From assembly GCF_022651205.1 (NCBI RefSeq), contig NZ_JALCQI010000001.1:124001-188000 (forward strand): DNA of 64,000 nt, given 5' to 3'. Position numbers and translations under genes: made by a program. This document shows, piece by piece, positions 54,201-62,100 of this stretch. The DNA is from Limosilactobacillus sp. Its GTDB lineage: Bacteria > Bacillota > Bacilli > Lactobacillales > Lactobacillaceae. A model generated the notes under the pieces. The model was not told the DNA's origin and ran no database searches. It worked only from the letters and a program-made list of their open reading frames with translations. Every line of letters starts with the position of its first letter. The stretch's first letter is position 1.

Positions 54201-55962
54201 ACAGGTAATTCACTATGTTGATGCTGATGAAGGTGACCGGTTAATTAGTGCTCAAACAGTTACGGGAACTGAGGACAGTCAAATTGACTTTACTCCAGAG
54301 GTTCCAGCAAACTACGAGCCAGTTGGCAAGTTACCGTCAACGATTATGATTAAGGGCGGTATTACTACCATTGCTCTAAAGCATAAGACTCAAGATATTA
54401 GTGATTCTAAGACAGTCACCCGGACGATTATTGATGAGTTGCCAAGTGGTACCAAGACGATAACACAAAAGGTAACAATTACTCATAAGGGTGTACTTGA
54501 TCTAGTAACTAATGTGGAAACTTGGGATCCTTGGACAACTGCTACGCTCGCTGAATATGTTCCAGAAGTACCTGATGGTTATACTGCAAGTATTAGTGAT
54601 GTACCTGAAGAAACTGTAACTGATAAGACGCAGAATTCTACGGTAAAGATCACTTACAAGGCAATCTCACAGCCTCAAGAAAATCAACAAGTAATTCAGT
54701 ATGTTGATGATGACGAAAATGGTCGACTTATTAGTACGCAAGTAGTTGAAGGAACGGAAGGTAGTGAAGTTACATTTACTCCAGAAATTCCGGCAAACTA
54801 TGAGCCTGTTGGTGATGTACCAAAGAAAGTAACCATTGCGGCTGGTATTACTAAGATTCACTTGAAGCACAAGACCACTCGTACCAGTCAAACAAGGGAT
54901 GTTACTCGAACAATCATTGAAAAATTCCCATTTGGCACAAGCAAGACTAAGACGCAAACAGTTACCTTAACGGAAACCGGAATTAAAGACTTAGTAACTG
55001 GCAAGACCAAGTGGAATAATGATTGGAAGACAGGTGAATGGAGTGCATTTACTCCAGATGAGGTTCCTGGTTATAATGCTGATCCAACTAGTGTAGCTGC
55101 TGAAAAGGTAACTGGTGAAACCAAGGATAAGACAGTCAAGATTACTTACGCTCCAAATGAGCAAACAGGTAAGATCTCCTACCAAGATAAAGATGGCAAA
55201 GAAATTACTTCGACGCCACTTTCTGGCAAGACTGATGAGCAAATCAATGTTGATCCAGTCGCACCAGCAGGTTGGGAAATCATCCCAGGTCAGGACATTC
55301 CAAAGACAGTTATCGCAACTGCTAATGGAATTCCAACTGTTATCGTAAAGGTTCAACGTATAGTAATTCCACCGGTACCTGAAACGGCTACCGAAAAGGT
55401 TCAATTCGTTGATGAATCTGGGAATGTGGTTGCTAGCCAAGATTACAGTGGTGACCTTGGTCAGACTATTCCAGTAGAACTTACTGTTCCAGCTGGTTAC
55501 AAGCTAGCTGCTGGTCAAGAATTACCAACAGAGATTAAGATTGAAAATGGTGTCATTACCATTAAGGTTGTGACTGAAGGTTCTGATCATCCGGACCACC
55601 CAGACCAACCAGTAAATCCGGATCATCCAGTAAACCCAGACCAACCGGTAAATCCCGATCATCCAGATAATCCTAACCAACCGGTAACACCAGATCACCC
55701 AGAAAATAATGGTGATAATGCTGGTAAACCAGGTGAAGGTGGCAATGTTCCGGGACACGGCAATGCAAATCCTGGTCATATTGCAAATGACAATTCAATT
55801 TCTTCTCAAATTAACCATCACGCCAACGGAAACCATAACAAGACAAACCAATTACCACAGACTGGTAACACTAACAACGAAAAGGCAGCAACTCTTGGCT
55901 TCCTCTTCGCGGGTCTTGCAAGTATCTTTGGCCTTACGGGATTACGGAAGAAGAAAAAGTAG
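42268..55962 (+). CDS. Giant MBG-repeat LPQTG adhesin with KxYKxGKxW-type signal
   Basis: A 4,564-residue sortase-anchored protein. A KLYKAKKQW signal (G replaced by K) suggests accessory-Sec export. A Ser/Thr-rich stretch follows to about 42,860. The N-terminal region contains a Rib-like VRVQYADGTSKEVEVG strand. A WWIPN module lies at about 45,540-45,860 and a Mub-type domain (VHYIYANGN) at 45,900. About 20 MBG-type repeats of roughly 100 residues fill 47,080-53,660, each opening like TLSGSNSKVYDG and containing NVGTY.(V/I)KL. Mub/MucBP-type repeats follow to 55,560, then a PDHP stalk, LPQTG (55,852-55,866) and RKKKK. The TTG at 42,268, 7 bases after GAGGGG, is chosen because the paralogue starts at the same residue (MGKNNQQRRM); a GTG at 42,259 is possible. 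Confidence 0.9.
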   Translation: MGKNNQQRRMIPERKNYKLYKAKKQWITACATALLAFGTTALMNVSASADTNSTNRDPETEIEAPSVKDALNSRSPKSNSSASSSTNKGQLATQQTSETAQTSVATNAVTSSAKAAPLTKTITDTAKSQDNGQTTASSASTVKSGLVQPATTSDQINQQSSQQTTADKSANHNDQSAASSVKVPVPVMPHADSSENAAPVAWTDDVAYVVVDTNLTNLASKFLQNGAELEAAGAKITWVGDVPKPTQADIDSLQPISGKVRVQYADGTSKEVEVGAMVEPHATITSNTFYYVNNVGDRVDSATAADANGRKLWDQDDSSKSVLNTQDLYDPGSATAKLLAPLDTSTIGIHWAEVQVTDTSVFWNGEGTVSQQVIGTPYIVKLPYVVKTLKLKDDIPMASGDPTINAQLATSLGNDAQLAFNLGTGTNTNVAMGEYFYQDYALAVALGIVTKVSNWTAPTDLKNTKENHFTLTLAQLPNAPEQNVQVKYISDIQVAPIYIYNQGTTYTNGLGQNSVLIKQLIADGEMNGQVHIVLPDGTKLKATDLSNLQIKLANRGQGIFKATFTVGYNGVNKAGQPNVFTGVGNINALPGFNDQVNKWYAKLNNTNKATYQEGMHAQWTNASATITPLQPSIAQGTPDVVDISNGPIMEADNQVLSTLVKNPADPQRGYGVTKPNQFTDANGNKLPEGQWPEGTKFEWAGKDGAKKLVLDKAGETRTGDVKITLPSGSTYTVKNITVVSRAKVKLKNETVDYGTKLTAKDLVTNLDVFPEGTTFQYIANEPKWTVPGSYNTVTITATYPTVDENGNPITGKDATITTDPAKCDVAVNGLRTITVLEGTTDIPSASSVLNLPTDWAAHDTPEWVTTPNSTQTNEGEIKVHYTESGLDQTIKVYVNVIPRTSLSNVKDFFTNGNRYDGQTGSIANGVNQGGILTKANGNAINYQAYTASGQSGKVSTITKGDASYTPTYSLSGLQTNTDGSLASGKQNVTIKVYVPKGTIGAKTDDQGSYYELKDTVNVAQKVKFQFVDQYHNDAPIENIPTYSQEFIPGVQANLNFRMQVPNGYELASGTSIPTSYTLAEFTKNPITVNVLIHQKMHFYITFHDEDSKKDLGTVEIADNWNGGYHDVTSQLHLPAGVNVNDYESVSASGVPEGVTLAASYWDPFSKENATWWIPNCKWDKTLEVESKLCDATMTINLKHKTTVTQEQQERTATVHYIYANGNYAGQSANPNATATFMYTREKTHDDVTKKDTYTDWKFDNKFNNANYKNGISDFHQGQWTINNGTATVTVPTNDGYTATDSGDWTDNQNAAEFNFDGKDALTDTATSYGQKKDHTIYYVQNKTESRTITEYYRAVNDDGTPGEELQAPSHIDVHLKKDLVSFATNGSTDPTHFTIKYADNWTTAYAINDPKEYSNQVGSWDWSSNSSIRNAFPVNITKDGKEYHSTDLPNGTNQTNVIDGGYDTAVFNLVGDLNTAFTAQGEGQKASSQTIFYLRDDQVQQEKKRTIEVTKPGETETETYPAGSATLTRTAKRVLNGFDFGDWNTGSWTATDQGGEIPGYSRSIEVSTDGGQTWTAGTAADLGKVTVTNKTKNTIVKVTYGAVATAKLTGNGSSTYNGSAITNADLTKGIHVVVNGPTASSGTYKLQAGDVEFSSDGGNTWTKKMPINADTYQVRLSTQGEDNIKDQFGNNSIVWTQDGKSTITSDATYIIKKLEDDSVMANAETGNYEMTYNGAAPSSIDASKFKFTITVNGQTVNLDAAGLTSADFAWVDGQAPKDVGTYQIKLTDAGLTKLQANNSNFILKNTGNGTFTINQADASATLAGSGTRPYNGQAVTVDDLNVSDDHNNITLTLHYPKDGNSNYSTTVNLTADDFTWNTLNGQAPTAANTQPYTITIKADAVQKIIEQAVGKGQNGVSNVKFANGAITGTANYTITPLETNAELVNVTEGNYSKVYDAQVTNQIDSGKFQITANVDGQPVVLNMDGITGGSYQWVDEEGNPLTDNPKNVGTYYVKLTDTAFAHLQAENPNFKLSNTGLGVYTITQADATGTLSGSNSKVYDGSAITTGQLNNNGDIKVSLNFPGVNGQTYTLKQNDYTISGNATDADDYTITLTTTGVTNVENYIKSLAGTGQNSQSNVKFADNAISGTANFTITASKNVVSVGGIQTETYKGSPYNVVYKANGDNSVTVSIAKAAGNNAGALASLTNVHLDSDDFKIVNGPAKNVNSYKVALTDAGLAKIKQALGKNYEISVDQTAFGTLKINKYQASAKLTGDPSQAYTGNPIADYLSKYHVALDEPNASSYSLVAGDLEFNVNGHWVTEAPVNAGKYDVRLSQAGWNHIKAINSANVEWPTDASAGTGTYTITQAKVTTELSGSNSMTYTGSAVTTADLYADGSTIKVVISGTGISNLPQTFELKAGDYVWQTIDGQAPKNVGTYTIKLTAAGINNIQKQINQAVGEGNVALITTADKAGTADFEIKQAVAENVQLYGDEKSTYDGNQVKFDPTKADVKNNFGFHNVAGLTIPEFTSADFDWFDKDGNPISAPTNAGHYILKLNAQGEKKFADANTNYTFVKDGKSTITGQINYIVDPAELVITVAGSASKVFDNQPAKLTQAQIDAGDIKLVWGNSDKEPTGLGQFNLTPADFEIVDADGQPAVHANVGKNVDGTSVTGTPYQVRLTVAALEKIKALSGASNYTISQSKNHGDYYIYEHRAELTLTGNQTTVYGTYLPFDPSAYTLDFSNWLESSAKPKITWQNGVLYVNGQPNTKNVTWQAGDLYVDGYPDGSLPTNVGSYQVKISKHLTDELRQLFPDYDFSGNIGRAVMALLRSSNSSVSDSDVEASHEPASYVITPATTTVMINGAEHVKYVDGETPEIKYGDNGYTLSITAPVKPEGATETTTKQIYTDVQLSNDDLEFVTTPGDVGTYQVKLSAKGLQKLQKLTGSTNYDWTQASDARANFIVDQMPVTITVGGEKSVDYGSTDWLTTIKEDPQVNDYTLTVKTENGSTLTYQAQPGDLVFNQTPGNVGPYQVALSAQGLAHIKTKLGTNYAYPQDAVDVTTHGTLTVKQGEVTVTLTGNDGKTYDAKETVASELNPTKYNLGYSVVVYSPDGQSQTLTLAADDLQIVGDATNVGTYQVELSANGQSKLKNLTGNNGDNYKWTFTPKAHYMITAATAQADLSGSNEKIFNGLAVTTPELNSNGQILVHFTYPGSTEQSTYTLQEGDYTWVNGSAPTNVGTYTINLDQDQILQHLQDRLKELAGTGQDGVANVTISTNDLTGQASFTITPKEISNVTISGDDQSKVYNGQGANLDVNGLTIKADGTLEGTPLVDTGLTADDFDWYSAAGKKLENASVNVGSYQARLKDSFLDTLKQKNPNYSFDAAQGVINYDIKPAPATVTIGNSASRDYDGKSTSAADVQVSWNSTGFVTGENLNHTGVTASDYTWYTKNANGTYTIMTGEPTNAGTYYLKLNDGAIAQIKRDNPNYSFANDAFTGEFTYTINAVAGTATLSGQNSKTYDGQDISLADLNSTDGNIEVKFAFPGSTDSDTYQLQSGDYTIGHNAAKVGNYTIKLSDQGLANLQAALDKYAGNGNVTLDADSLQGSASFKINPKVANVTLSGNDDKTYDGQPAVINPDKGSLTAEGLINGQGLNTTGLTAGDYEWVDAQGNKIDAPTDAGTYYIRLTKAGLDQLQADNPNYQLSESGRITYVISPAEAKVKIAGFEQETTAKINAGNYHLDVPAGVTVPDGLEYEFASTPNQSGTYLISLTPASMQKLIKANPNYDLKISSTAEFELDATLTIEFQDADENNKQVGKTITKTGVADSTINNLGLTIPNKYELAQGQTLPGDYTFGTSLEQHLYIKLVHKTKQDTQTKDVTRTINYEGLIPDQLSQIPDSQKKQTVEFSRTVKTDLVTGKTVPGSWTPGDGQFTFVGFTPKQFNGLVADKVVANEVVTPDSKNSSITITYKAVPEPEQGQQVIHYVDADEGDRLISAQTVTGTEDSQIDFTPEVPANYEPVGKLPSTIMIKGGITTIALKHKTQDISDSKTVTRTIIDELPSGTKTITQKVTITHKGVLDLVTNVETWDPWTTATLAEYVPEVPDGYTASISDVPEETVTDKTQNSTVKITYKAISQPQENQQVIQYVDDDENGRLISTQVVEGTEGSEVTFTPEIPANYEPVGDVPKKVTIAAGITKIHLKHKTTRTSQTRDVTRTIIEKFPFGTSKTKTQTVTLTETGIKDLVTGKTKWNNDWKTGEWSAFTPDEVPGYNADPTSVAAEKVTGETKDKTVKITYAPNEQTGKISYQDKDGKEITSTPLSGKTDEQINVDPVAPAGWEIIPGQDIPKTVIATANGIPTVIVKVQRIVIPPVPETATEKVQFVDESGNVVASQDYSGDLGQTIPVELTVPAGYKLAAGQELPTEIKIENGVITIKVVTEGSDHPDHPDQPVNPDHPVNPDQPVNPDHPDNPNQPVTPDHPENNGDNAGKPGEGGNVPGHGNANPGHIANDNSISSQINHHANGNHNKTNQLPQTGNTNNEKAATLGFLFAGLASIFGLTGLRKKKK

Positions 55963-55988
55963 TGATTAGAATTTAACCCAAATAAAAA

Positions 55989-56037
55989 AGGCGACTTTCG
56001 ATGTTCAATTTGAATATTGAGAGTCGTCTTTGCCTTA
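55989..56037 (+). terminator. Rho-independent terminator of the first giant adhesin
   Basis: The stem GGCGACTtTC / GAgAGTCGtC, extended by TTCAA/TTGAA-like pairs, is followed by TTTGCC. An A-run precedes it. Confidence 0.75.
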
Positions 56038-56092
56038 TTGGTAATATTTGTCCATCAATGATTCGTTTGCTAATATTGCTATTTCAATAACG

Positions 56093-56123
56093 AAAATGAT
56101 GATACAATTTAATGTGTATAAAT
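56093..56123 (+). promoter_or_regulatory. Probable promoter of the second giant adhesin
   Basis: TGATACAAT (extended -10, hexamer 56,103-56,108) lies in a block that differs from 42,055-42,085 at only a few bases. It is about 65 bases before the ATG. Confidence 0.5.
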
Positions 56124-56173
56124 GAAAGCGATATAATGAAAAATAATTAATTGAAGAGTGGGGAGGATTAATA

Positions 56174-59100
56174 ATGGGTAAGAACAATCAACAACGGAGA
56201 ATGGTTCCAGAAAGAAAGAATTTCAAACTGTATAAGGCCAAGAAACAGTGGCTTACTGCTTGTGCCACCTTTATGTTTGCTTTTGGTGCATCCGCTGTAA
56301 TGAATGTTGCCCAAGCTGATAAGCAGCCAGATGAGATCAAGCCTCATGTTGAAGAAGTCGAAGGAAGCTCCACAACGGGAAAATCACTAGTAGCTAATTC
56401 TAGTGTGTCATTAACTAAAAGTACCACTAAGAGTACTGATAACGCTAATACTTCAGCACAGCCAACTTCACAAACTCAACAACCAGCTGACAAGTCAGCA
56501 ACATCAACTGTTACCAAGGCTGCATCAGGTCAGACAGACAGTGATGCTATCAGTGCTGTTACTAGTAAACCGGAGTCAACTCAACCAGCATCGGCAAGTG
56601 AACAGGATAATTCTGCGGTAAATTCAGCCAAGCCCGCATCAGAAATACCAGCTAGTGCAACGACCCAGACCACTTCTAGCGCAGGATCCGTTACTAAAAA
56701 ACAATCAAGTGACAAGCAATCTGCTAAATCAAATATTCCAGTGCCCGTAACCCATCATGCTGTTGATTCTTCAGGCACTACCAATGGCGGCTATAATTCT
56801 GCTACGTGGGGTACACTGGATACATCTAAATGGACTGGGCAGACTGCGACATTCAATGGAACTAGTTACTATCAATTAACTAAATACACCGGTGACCAAG
56901 CTCATATTATTGTCCCTAATGAAGCCGACTTTGAGGCAGCTAATCAATCAACTAATAACCCTCAAGTGGCGATTTCTAATGATTTACTGAAAGGCTTGGC
57001 AAAGAATGCCACGACGATTGCCTTTAGCAAGACCGGTGACAAGAAAGTTAAGCTGGTAAGTGATAACTTAGATTCGACTTTTGAAAATAATAGTAATTTG
57101 GAAAAGTTAGACGCCAATAACTTGGATACCAGTAGCGTAACCTCGATGAAAAAGACTTTTCATGCGGCTCCTAAGCTATCATCCTTGACTGGCATCAGTG
57201 GTTGGGATGTTTCTAATGTCACAAGTATGACAGAAACATTCCGAGGTATGAATAGTTTGCATACTTTAGCCGGCTTGGAAAATTGGGATGTTCGAAAAGT
57301 TACCGACATGAACAATATCTTTAATGAAGAGAATACTAGCAATAATGTCGATATTTCAGCGCTGAGCAATTGGAAAACAAGTAGTCTGCAAAACCTATCA
57401 ACCGCCTTTGCAAATATTAAATTTACCAATCTTCATGGGCTGGAAAGCTGGGATGTCAGTCATGTTACCAATATGAACTCTCTTTTTGAGAACGATGATA
57501 AATTGACTGATATCAGTGCATTGGCTAACTGGAAGACTGGCAATGTGCAAAATTTTGGCTCGCTTTTTGCTAGTGCCTACAAATTAACTGATCTTGGCGC
57601 ATTAGCTAATTGGAATACTAGCAGTGCGACGGATATCGATCGTGCGTTTAATGGTACAGGCCTTATTAATTATCATGGCTTAGAGAACTGGGATACCAGT
57701 AAAGTGACTAATTTTGAAGCAATGTTTGCTAATGAGGGTGCATTAGTTGATGCCAGTGGGATCGCTAATTGGAACACCGGTAGCGTTACCAATATGAATG
57801 CTTTATTTACTGGTTCGAGTCCTCAATATCTTGATTTTTCTAAGTGGGACTTTAGTAAGGTGAATAAAGCTTCAGACGTCATCAAGAATATAAAGACGGT
57901 GGTCTATCTTGGTAATAATTCGACAATGACCGCTGATAAGTTAAGTGCTTGGGGACTTACTCAAGCAAATCAGCCAATTATTTTCGCGAGTGGCGCTCTT
58001 TACACACTCCTATCTAGCAACAAAAATAATCATAAAATTAAAATTAATAATGCAAACAATGCATATGGTACTCCAGGAACCCAAATAGGGACTATTTCTG
58101 TGCCGGTAGTTTATAATGCAGGTACGGCAAGTGACGCGACTGCTGCTATGAAGAGCTACCAAGACATGGTTGAGCATAAGGTTCAACAGTATGTTGATGA
58201 CAATAATTGTGCTTTGAAGCTAATCTCTAAGGATCCAGTTAATGATTTAACTGGTCACAATAATCATTTAGTTAACTATGCACAAGCGACATATGCTAAA
58301 ACTGCGGTTACCGTTCAGCTTATTGACGATGATGATCATGGGAGCCAAGTTGGTTCAACTCAGGGAGGGATTCTTGATAAAAGCGATCAAGTTAAGTTCA
58401 CTATTCCAGCGAACTATCAATTAGCTCAAAATCCAGGTCTAACTATCACGCAAACAGGTAATCAGGCTACGCTGACGCATGACCCAACAGGTGGTCAAGT
58501 GACGGTTCAGATTCACCTGGTTCACCAAACCAAACAGGTTGACGGCAACACAGCAGGCCTTCCAGAGGATGTGAAGAAGTCTTTAAATAAAGATATTAGC
58601 CGGACGATTAATTACACTGGCTTAACTTCCGAGCAAGTCAACCAGATTCCAGCAGCTCAAAGAACACAAACTGTTCACCTGACCGGGAAAGCCACTTATG
58701 ATCTAGTAACGAAAAAGCTGGTTAGCGATATTACTTGGGACCCAGCGCAAATTAACGGCTTTACGCCAAAGAATTTTGCTGGCTATGTCTCTCGGGTAGT
58801 GGGCACTAACGGTAACCAGGTTTCACAAATCACTGTGACGGCAGATTCTCAACCTGAAGCAGTAACAGTAAACTATAAAAAAGCCCAGTTTAAGATTAAT
58901 GTCTGGGATAACACGACTAATCAATTATTATTCCCTGATGGGTATGAATGGGAGTTCAGTAACACAATTGGGTATGTAACTATTGTGCCGAGCAACTATC
59001 ATGCTGATAATTATCAAAGTATTGGTGTCACTGGAGTTCCTTACGGCGTCAAGATTACTGGTGATCAAAAGAAGGATTTAAATCAACCAGATACCCGCTG

Positions 59101-62100
59101 GTGGATTCCAAACTATTACTGTGACTCAGATGCGAATAAGTATGACTTGGCTGGTTCAACGATTATGATTCATGTGGTTCACAAGCTGAAGGATGTTACC
59201 ATCAAGGGCTCAGATGGCAAGACTTACGATGGTCAGCCAGGGACATTTGGTAGTGACAAGCCAATTACTATTACTGGTACTGATGCGGCTACTGGTAAAA
59301 AAGATATCAAATTAGTATCAAAAGATATTTCAATTAATGATTTTGTTTGGAATACTGACGCTGCACATGATGCACCATCTGAAGCTGGTAACTATAAGCT
59401 TGACTTTAAGGACAATGCAACCAAGAAAGCTATTATTGATATTCTTCAGAAGAATAATTCGGAGTATGGTATTAGTTATATTTATCCAAATAATTTGGGG
59501 AATATTCATACTGAATTAGATTATCATATTACCCCTGCTTCTAAAGTTGTAGTTCGTTACTATGATGTTACAGGTAAAGAAAAGACAGGTACTGAGTGGC
59601 AGCCAACTGATGGTACTGAAATTGCTAGTCAAATTGAAAATTTTGTCGGTAAAGGTGGAGATCCATTTAGCTTAGATTCTCTTTCTAACAAATGGAATTA
59701 TGATCAAGTTGGTTGGAAATTTGTTGGTCAAAATAGTGTTACCAAGTACCCAACAAGTGGTACTACTACGCCTGATGGCAATTATTATGTTGGTAATTAT
59801 AATGTCTATCTAAAGGCTGCTCAGCCTATATCAAAGACAATTACCAGAACAATTATTAATAAATTGCCCTCTGGAACCGTAACTACTACTCAAAAAGGCC
59901 TAGTTTCAAGAACTCATTCTGTTGATAAGACAACGGGCAAGGTAAGTTATGGTGAATGGAAGAACGGCACCTGGGATGCATTTAATGTTCCAACGCAAGC
60001 GGGTTATCTGCTTAAAATTACCCAAGAAATTGATGGGCAGAGTTCTCAAATTAAGTCAATTAATAAAGAAACAGTAACTTTTAACAGTAAGCCAGTTACG
60101 ATTACGATTTCGTATCAAGAAGTACGTTTTACCATTAAGGTGCAAGATGACACGACCGGAAACGAACTTTATAGTAAAGACTACTCTAAATCAGATGGCG
60201 ACTTCTGGGATAATTTTAGTGCCGAGATTAAGAATCATGGGGATTATCAATCAGTAAAAATTACCGGTGAACCCAAAAGCAATCCTAATGTTGTTACCTC
60301 TAATAGGGGTCAGTCATTTACTGATCCAAATACACAGTGGTGGTTCCCTAACGTGGCAAAAGACCCAGCAGCACTAGCAGGTCAGACTTTCGTTATTCAT
60401 GTGGTTCACAAGCTAAAAGATGTTACGATTTCTGGCTCAGATGGCAAGACTTACGATGGTCAGCCAGGGACATTTGGCAATGACAAGCCAATTACCATTA
60501 CTGGTACTGATATGGTAGATAACAGCCAGAAAACTTTGGATATTGCCGACATCACCACCGCCGACTTTAAGTGGAACGACGCTAGTCATACTAATGCCGG
60601 CTCTTACACTCTGACACCAAAGGATCAGGCCAAATTGATTCAAACGCTGCAAAAAGATAATCCTAAGTATGGTGTGGCTTACCTGAAGAGTATTGGCGGG
60701 CAGCTCAACTACACGATTAAGTCGAAGGTGACCTTTGAATTTGTCGATCACGATAACAACGACACGGTGATTGGCAGGCCTGTCACGCAGGGAATGACGA
60801 TCAATGAGGAGAATACAATTACTCGAGCATTAACCATTCCCGATAAATATGTGTTGGCGACGGGACAAACGTTGCCGACGTCGTATAAGCCAACAAGTAA
60901 TGCTCCTATTGTGAAAATTCAACTGGCCCACAAGATTGACGATGTTCAAGAAACGGCTACCAGAACGGCAACGGTCCATTATATCTATGCTAACGGTGAC
61001 AAGGCTGGTCAAAAGGCCGCCGCTGATGCCGTTCTGGAAGTGGCATACAAACGGACTAACAAGAAGGATGAAGTTACAGGACAGGTCACAGATGGTAACT
61101 GGCTCTGGGATCAGAGTAAGAACGATGATGGCTTTACCCACGGCTACAAGGCTGTTCATGGTGACTGGACACTGCCACAGAATTGGGCCAATGTTTCGGT
61201 TAAGAACCCTGATGTTACTGGATATACAGCAATTACAAAGGGCGACTGGGAAATCAACAAAGATGGAACGCAATCTAATGTTCCTGCTAACCAGTTTGTT
61301 TTCCCAACTTATGCAGGTCGCGGAACTTCGACAGAGGGCGATAATTCTGTTGCTTATACGGATGAGGCACCGGTTTACGAAGCCCGGCCGGTTCACACGG
61401 TTTACTATGCTGAAGTTAAGGATGAAGGTAGATTAGTAACGAAGTCCTTTAAGAAGTACGATAACGGCACTTATACGGATGCGGATGTTATTACTCTGCC
61501 AAACGGCACTAAACAATCATACGCCCAGATTAAGGTGTGGTACCAAGGAACACCAACTGAAGTGGTCACGAATAAGAGTAGTGATCCGAAAAATTGGCAA
61601 GTAACTTATGATTGGACTTGGAACAAGGATGGTGGCGACCAGTCCACCCCTGGCTTTACGGTCATTTCAGGTCAAGGTCTCTGGCACAATATTGAAAATG
61701 GTGGCAGTTGGGGTATTACTGCACCAGACCTTTCGGGATATACGGTTGTAAGCCTTCGGCAAGATATAGGTCGCCATTCCGTTACTTCTGGTGCACCAAA
61801 GGTTACATTGGATGGTGAAACCACCGCGACTGCCTTTACTGATTCCGCTGATGATTGGTACTACAAGAATAATTTGACGACTTACTATGTACCGAACGCT
61901 GATTTACAGCGGACCATCACTAGAACCATCAAGATTGCTGGTGAAGACCCGGTTACCCAGACGGTTACTTTTAACAGAATGGCTTATATTAACCTTGATG
62001 ATACCGGCATCGTTTTCGGTGCAATTATTGGTGGTGATGCTTACAAAAATGTCATTGGCGACAACGTTTGGAACCACAATTCAAGTGACCCAGACGGTAT

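Noticed and set aside
54991-55440. A 149-codon antisense open frame in the first giant adhesin
   Set aside because: It has no ribosome-binding site and its composition (Trp/Asn/Ile-rich) mirrors the sense repeats.
60830-61436. Long open frames on both strands (188 residues antisense and 166 residues out of frame) inside the second giant adhesin
   Set aside because: The adhesin frame is open throughout with convincing domain motifs. The other frames show skewed composition, no ribosome-binding site and no recognisable domain; they result from low stop-codon density in repetitive coding DNA.
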